This document shows positions 7,313 to 9,871 of a DNA stretch of 9,871 bases, in pieces; the first letter of the stretch is position 1; each line of letters starts with the position of its first letter. The notes beneath the pieces were generated by a model, which ran no database searches, had not been told where the DNA came from, and saw nothing but the letters and a program-made list of their open reading frames with translations. The DNA is from Planctomycetota bacterium (GTDB lineage Bacteria; Planctomycetota; Planctomycetia; Pirellulales; Lacipirellulaceae): contig JAJDEE010000181.1 in NCBI GenBank assembly GCA_029259975.1, positions 1 through 9,871 on the forward strand, given 5' to 3'. Made by a program: the position numbers and the translations under genes.

Positions 7313-8458
7313 TTAATCTTTTCCAAACGCTTGGGCCAGATCTGACTGCAAATCTTCGACCGCTTCTAAGCCAACCGACAGCCGAATCATCCCGTCCGAA
7401 ATGCCGTGCTTCGCTCGGTCGGCCGCGTCGTAGCTGGCGTGCGACATCGACGCTGGCTGCTCGATTAGCGATTCGACAGCCCCCAGGCTGACCGCCAACT
7501 GAAACAGCTCGGTCGATTCAACAAATTTTTTCGCGGCGGCGTAGTTGCCTTTTAGCTCAAACGACAACATCGCGCCAAAACCGTCGTCCATTTGCTGTTT
7601 TGCAACCTCGTGGCCAGGGTGGGATTCGAGGCCCGGGTAGAGGACTTTTTCGACATTCTTATGCGTGGCAAGCCACGTCGCTAGGTGTTGCGCGGTTTGG
7701 CTTTGCTCGCGGACGCGCAGCTCGAGCGTTTTTAATCCGCGCGAACACAAAAACGCTTCCATCGGGCCCATGATCGCGCCCGTCGCGTTTTGAACAAAGT
7801 AAAGCTCCTCGAACAACTGCTGGTCGCGGACGACCAACGCGCCGCCCATGAGATCGCTGTGTCCACCAAGGTATTTGGTCGCCGAGTGCATCACAATGTC
7901 TGCGCCAAGCTCCAATGGTCGCGTCAACACAGGCGAGGCAAAAGTGCTGTCGACGCCGAGTAGCGCACCATGCTCGTGGGCTATTTCGGCGCAGGCGGCG
8001 ATGTCGGTGATCGTCATCCGTGGGTTGCCGGGGCTTTCGATCCACACCAACTTCGTGGCCGACGTGATCGCCGCGGCAAGGTTCTTCGGATCAGTCGTAT
8101 CGGCCAGCGTCACCTCAACACCCGCACGATCGGTCACCTTATGCAGCAGCCGATAGGTGCCGCCATAAATATCGCTCCCCGCGACAACGTGGTCGCCTGA
8201 GCAGAGCATCGCCATCACGCAATGCGTTGCCGCCATTCCGCTGGCAAACGCTAACGCACCGCAACCGCCTTCCAGCGAGGCCAACGTTGCTTCAAATGCT
8301 TGTCTCGTCGGGTTACCGCTGCGTGAATAATCGAATTCGCCCCACTCGCCAGCACCAGGCTGCACAAAAGTAGAAGCAAAATGAACCGGGCGAACGACGG
8401 CGCCCGTTTCAGGACATTTTTCGTTGCCGACATGGATAGCGCGCGTGCGAAACTGCAT
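7313..8458 (-). CDS. Cys/Met-metabolism PLP enzyme, cystathionine gamma-lyase/gamma-synthase-like
   Basis: This 381-residue cytosolic enzyme belongs to the fold-type I transsulfuration family. Visible landmarks are YSRSGNPT (44-51), the ASGM phosphate loop (72-75), Tyr98 stacking on the cofactor, ESPGNP (141-146), Asp170 contacting the pyridine nitrogen, Lys195 in SATKYLGGHSD as the PLP Schiff-base lysine, and Arg359 in IRLSVG for the substrate carboxylate. DIYGGTYR has Gly where methionine gamma-lyases carry their typical Cys, which argues against that activity. YSRSGNPTR and VESLIEQPASMSHAS fit cystathionine gamma-lyase or gamma-synthase. The direction and substrate (cystathionine cleavage, or synthesis from an activated homoserine) cannot be settled by motifs. 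The ATG start has no strong Shine-Dalgarno site. It lies 132 bp downstream of a paralogue, with a long inverted repeat in the gap, and directly upstream of the isomerase-like gene. Confidence 0.92.
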   Translation of the reverse strand: MQFRTRAIHVGNEKCPETGAVVRPVHFASTFVQPGAGEWGEFDYSRSGNPTRQAFEATLASLEGGCGALAFASGMAATHCVMAMLCSGDHVVAGSDIYGGTYRLLHKVTDRAGVEVTLADTTDPKNLAAAITSATKLVWIESPGNPRMTITDIAACAEIAHEHGALLGVDSTFASPVLTRPLELGADIVMHSATKYLGGHSDLMGGALVVRDQQLFEELYFVQNATGAIMGPMEAFLCSRGLKTLELRVREQSQTAQHLATWLATHKNVEKVLYPGLESHPGHEVAKQQMDDGFGAMLSFELKGNYAAAKKFVESTELFQLAVSLGAVESLIEQPASMSHASYDAADRAKHGISDGMIRLSVGLEAVEDLQSDLAQAFGKD

Positions 8459-8499
8459 TAGAGACTTCGTAAGTGTGTGTGAAAAATACTCTCTAAAAT

Positions 8500-8584
8500 C
8501 TCACGCAAAGGCGCTAAGGCGCAAAGAATCTGGGAATGTATTTTCTCCCCCTCTTTTCTTTGCGTCTTAGCGCCTTTGCGTGAG
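8500..8584. repeat. Long inverted repeat of the CGCAAAGGCGCTAAGGCGC type
   Basis: The arms 8500-8528 and 8556-8584 are 29-bp reverse complements with a single mismatch (G8519 against T8565), which would be a G-U pair in plus-strand RNA and C-A in minus-strand RNA. The loop is 27 nt. Each arm is itself a degenerate 8-bp tandem repeat: GCAAAGGC, GCTAAGGC, GCAAAGAA. The element begins 6 bp after the stop codon of the upstream PLP gene (8591). On the minus strand the stem is followed by ATTTTAGAGAG, at best a poor terminator tail. I recall this motif as a dispersed intergenic repeat in planctomycetes and some other phyla. Confidence 0.85.
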
Positions 8585-8590
8585 CCTACT

Positions 8591-9841
8591 TTATGACAAT
8601 TCAAGAGCCTGTGATAGATCGGCAATCAGATCATCAGGGTTCTCGATGCCGCAGGACAGGCGGATCATGTTGTCGTAGATGCCGTATTCGCTACGCTGCT
8701 CGGGTGTGCATTCGTAATAACTCATCACCAACGGCTGCTCGATCAGCGACTCGACGCCGCCCAGGCTAGGCGCAATGCGCGGAATTTTTACCGCGTCGAC
8801 AACATTCGCCGTTGCCCGCCAGTCGGCGTCTTTCACCAAAAAGGTGACCAAGCCACCGTAACCACGCATGGTCTGCTTGGCAATTTGATGATGCGGATGC
8901 GAATCCAAACCAGGATAGTAAACCTGCTCGACGCGCGGATGGTTCTCCAAAAACTGCGCTACGCGCAAGCCGTTTTCGTTGTGTCGTTGCATCCGCAGCT
9001 CAAAAGTTTTCAGGCCGCGCGAAAGCAAGTAGACGTTCTGCGGCCCGTTCACGGCGCCCATGATGCCTCGCAGGTTGCGTACCGACTCCATGTTTTCTTT
9101 GGTACCAACAACCACACCTGCTAGCAGATCGTTGTGACCGCCCAAGTATTTCGTCGCCGAATGCAAAACGTAGTCGACTCCCGCGTTGATCGGCCGCAAG
9201 TTGTAGGGCGTCGCCAAAGTCGCATCAATCAGCGTTTCGACGCCGTGTCGACGACCGATGTCGGCGAACTGCTCTAAATCGACGCAGCTGAGATGCGGAT
9301 TGGTCGGCGATTCGCTGATCAGCATCCGCGTATGCGGCGTGATCGCGGCTTCCATCGCATCGTAGTCGCAGGCACGTACCTGACGCGTCACGACACCAAA
9401 CCGCGACATATGTTTGGTACAAAATTCGCGGCTGCGATGATAACATTCGTCGAAAAATATCACCTCGTCACAAGCGCTCAGCTTCGACATCAGCAGCCCA
9501 ACCAGCGCCGCCATACCGCTAGAATACAAAACTGCATCCTCGCCACCTTCTAACGCTGCCAGCTTTTGCTCGACGACCCGTTCGCCCGGATTGCCGTAGC
9601 GTCCGTACTCTTCGCGCTGCTGTTTTTGCTCGATAAAGTCGATGATCGACTGCGTGTCTTCGAACGTGTAGGTCGAAGCACAAAAAATCGGATCGGTAAT
9701 CGAGTTGCCCGGCTTCTGCCGCGCTTCTCCCGCGTGGACTGCCTTGGTCGAAACGTCGTTCGCAAACCCCTCAGGCGTGTCGTCTGCAGGCAATTTCGAG
9801 GATGGGTTCGTGGCTGGCTTCGTCATTTCTACAGAACTCAT
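8591..9841 (-). CDS. metB: Cystathionine gamma-synthase, plant-type (Cys/Met-metabolism PLP enzyme)
   Basis: This 416-residue PLP enzyme probably joins cysteine to an activated homoserine to form cystathionine in methionine synthesis. Landmarks are EYGRYGNP (78-85; Tyr79 and Arg81), SSGM (107-110), Tyr134, ESPTNP (177-182), Asp206, the PLP lysine Lys231 in HSATKYLGGHND, and Arg394 in IRLSCG. Several stretches recall plant cystathionine gamma-synthase rather than the E. coli enzyme: YGRYGNP, VYYPGLDSHP followed by GYGGLVTF, and IAPSLGGVESLIEQP. Plant enzymes use O-phosphohomoserine; whether this one does is inference. Residues 1-28 are a polar, probably disordered extension. The ATG at 9839-9841 has no clear Shine-Dalgarno site, and Met6 (9824-9826) is an alternative. 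Only 30 bp of upstream sequence are present, so a promoter or riboswitch cannot be judged. The family is certain; the exact reaction, and so the symbol, less so. Confidence 0.85.
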   Translation of the reverse strand: MSSVEMTKPATNPSSKLPADDTPEGFANDVSTKAVHAGEARQKPGNSITDPIFCASTYTFEDTQSIIDFIEQKQQREEYGRYGNPGERVVEQKLAALEGGEDAVLYSSGMAALVGLLMSKLSACDEVIFFDECYHRSREFCTKHMSRFGVVTRQVRACDYDAMEAAITPHTRMLISESPTNPHLSCVDLEQFADIGRRHGVETLIDATLATPYNLRPINAGVDYVLHSATKYLGGHNDLLAGVVVGTKENMESVRNLRGIMGAVNGPQNVYLLSRGLKTFELRMQRHNENGLRVAQFLENHPRVEQVYYPGLDSHPHHQIAKQTMRGYGGLVTFLVKDADWRATANVVDAVKIPRIAPSLGGVESLIEQPLVMSYYECTPEQRSEYGIYDNMIRLSCGIENPDDLIADLSQALELS

Positions 9842-9871
9842 ATTGGTTCAACCCGCTTTCAGCGCCATAAA

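Noticed and set aside
7313..8458. Methionine gamma-lyase as the identity of the downstream PLP enzyme.
   Set aside because: The position of the characteristic active-site Cys in that subfamily is Gly100 here (DIYGGTYR), as in cystathionine gamma-synthases and gamma-lyases.
8459..8590. A SAM or other methionine-related riboswitch in front of the downstream PLP gene.
   Set aside because: The gap is dominated by one simple inverted repeat with none of the multi-helix layout of an S-box or other known SAM riboswitch.

Overview
The window most resembles a member of the Planctomycetota, probably Pirellulales. This rests on four things: moderate GC; proteins that recall planctomycete homologues; a long palindrome built on AGGCTGGAAGCCTATCCTAC; and a second inverted repeat built on the CGCAAAGGCGCTAAGGCGC motif. 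Both repeats I associate with planctomycete intergenic DNA. The taxonomic call comes from memory of such sequences, not from a search.

Layout, left to right. Positions 1-485 (minus) hold the N-terminal part of DNA primase DnaG, cut by the window edge. Positions 552-1790 (minus) encode a membrane-anchored HtrA/Deg-type serine protease with one PDZ domain, 66 bp upstream of dnaG. A divergent intergenic region (1791-1940) carries a perfect TATAAT box, a strong AGGAGG ribosome binding site and a 16-bp tandem duplication. Positions 1941-2609 (plus) encode the N-degron enzyme Aat, the only plus-strand gene. It ends just before a 25-bp palindrome (2613-2686). The convergent gene at 2742-6173 (minus) is a very large SNF2-family ATPase with an N-terminal SWIM zinc finger. 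Upstream of it on the same strand lie a TIM-barrel sugar-phosphate isomerase/epimerase-like protein (6323-7234 or 7306) and two tandem PLP enzymes of the Cys/Met metabolism family (7313-8458 and 8591-9841). A second long inverted repeat (8500-8584) separates the two PLP genes.

How the genes may work together. The two PLP enzymes are clearly different subfamilies: the upstream one looks like plant-type cystathionine gamma-synthase, the downstream one like cystathionine gamma-lyase/synthase. Together they suggest a transsulfuration locus, with the isomerase-like gene read from the same transcript or loosely coupled. HtrA and Aat, transcribed divergently, are both proteostasis genes (protein quality control and N-degron tagging), but a functional link is only inference. 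DnaG and the SNF2 protein are nucleic-acid housekeeping functions.

I found no RNA gene, CRISPR array, transposase, prophage or toxin/antitoxin module, and no convincing previously undescribed multi-gene system. The points most worth a second look are the two palindromic intergenic elements, the paired PLP paralogues and the SWIM-SNF2 protein. No gap between genes exceeds 300 bases.
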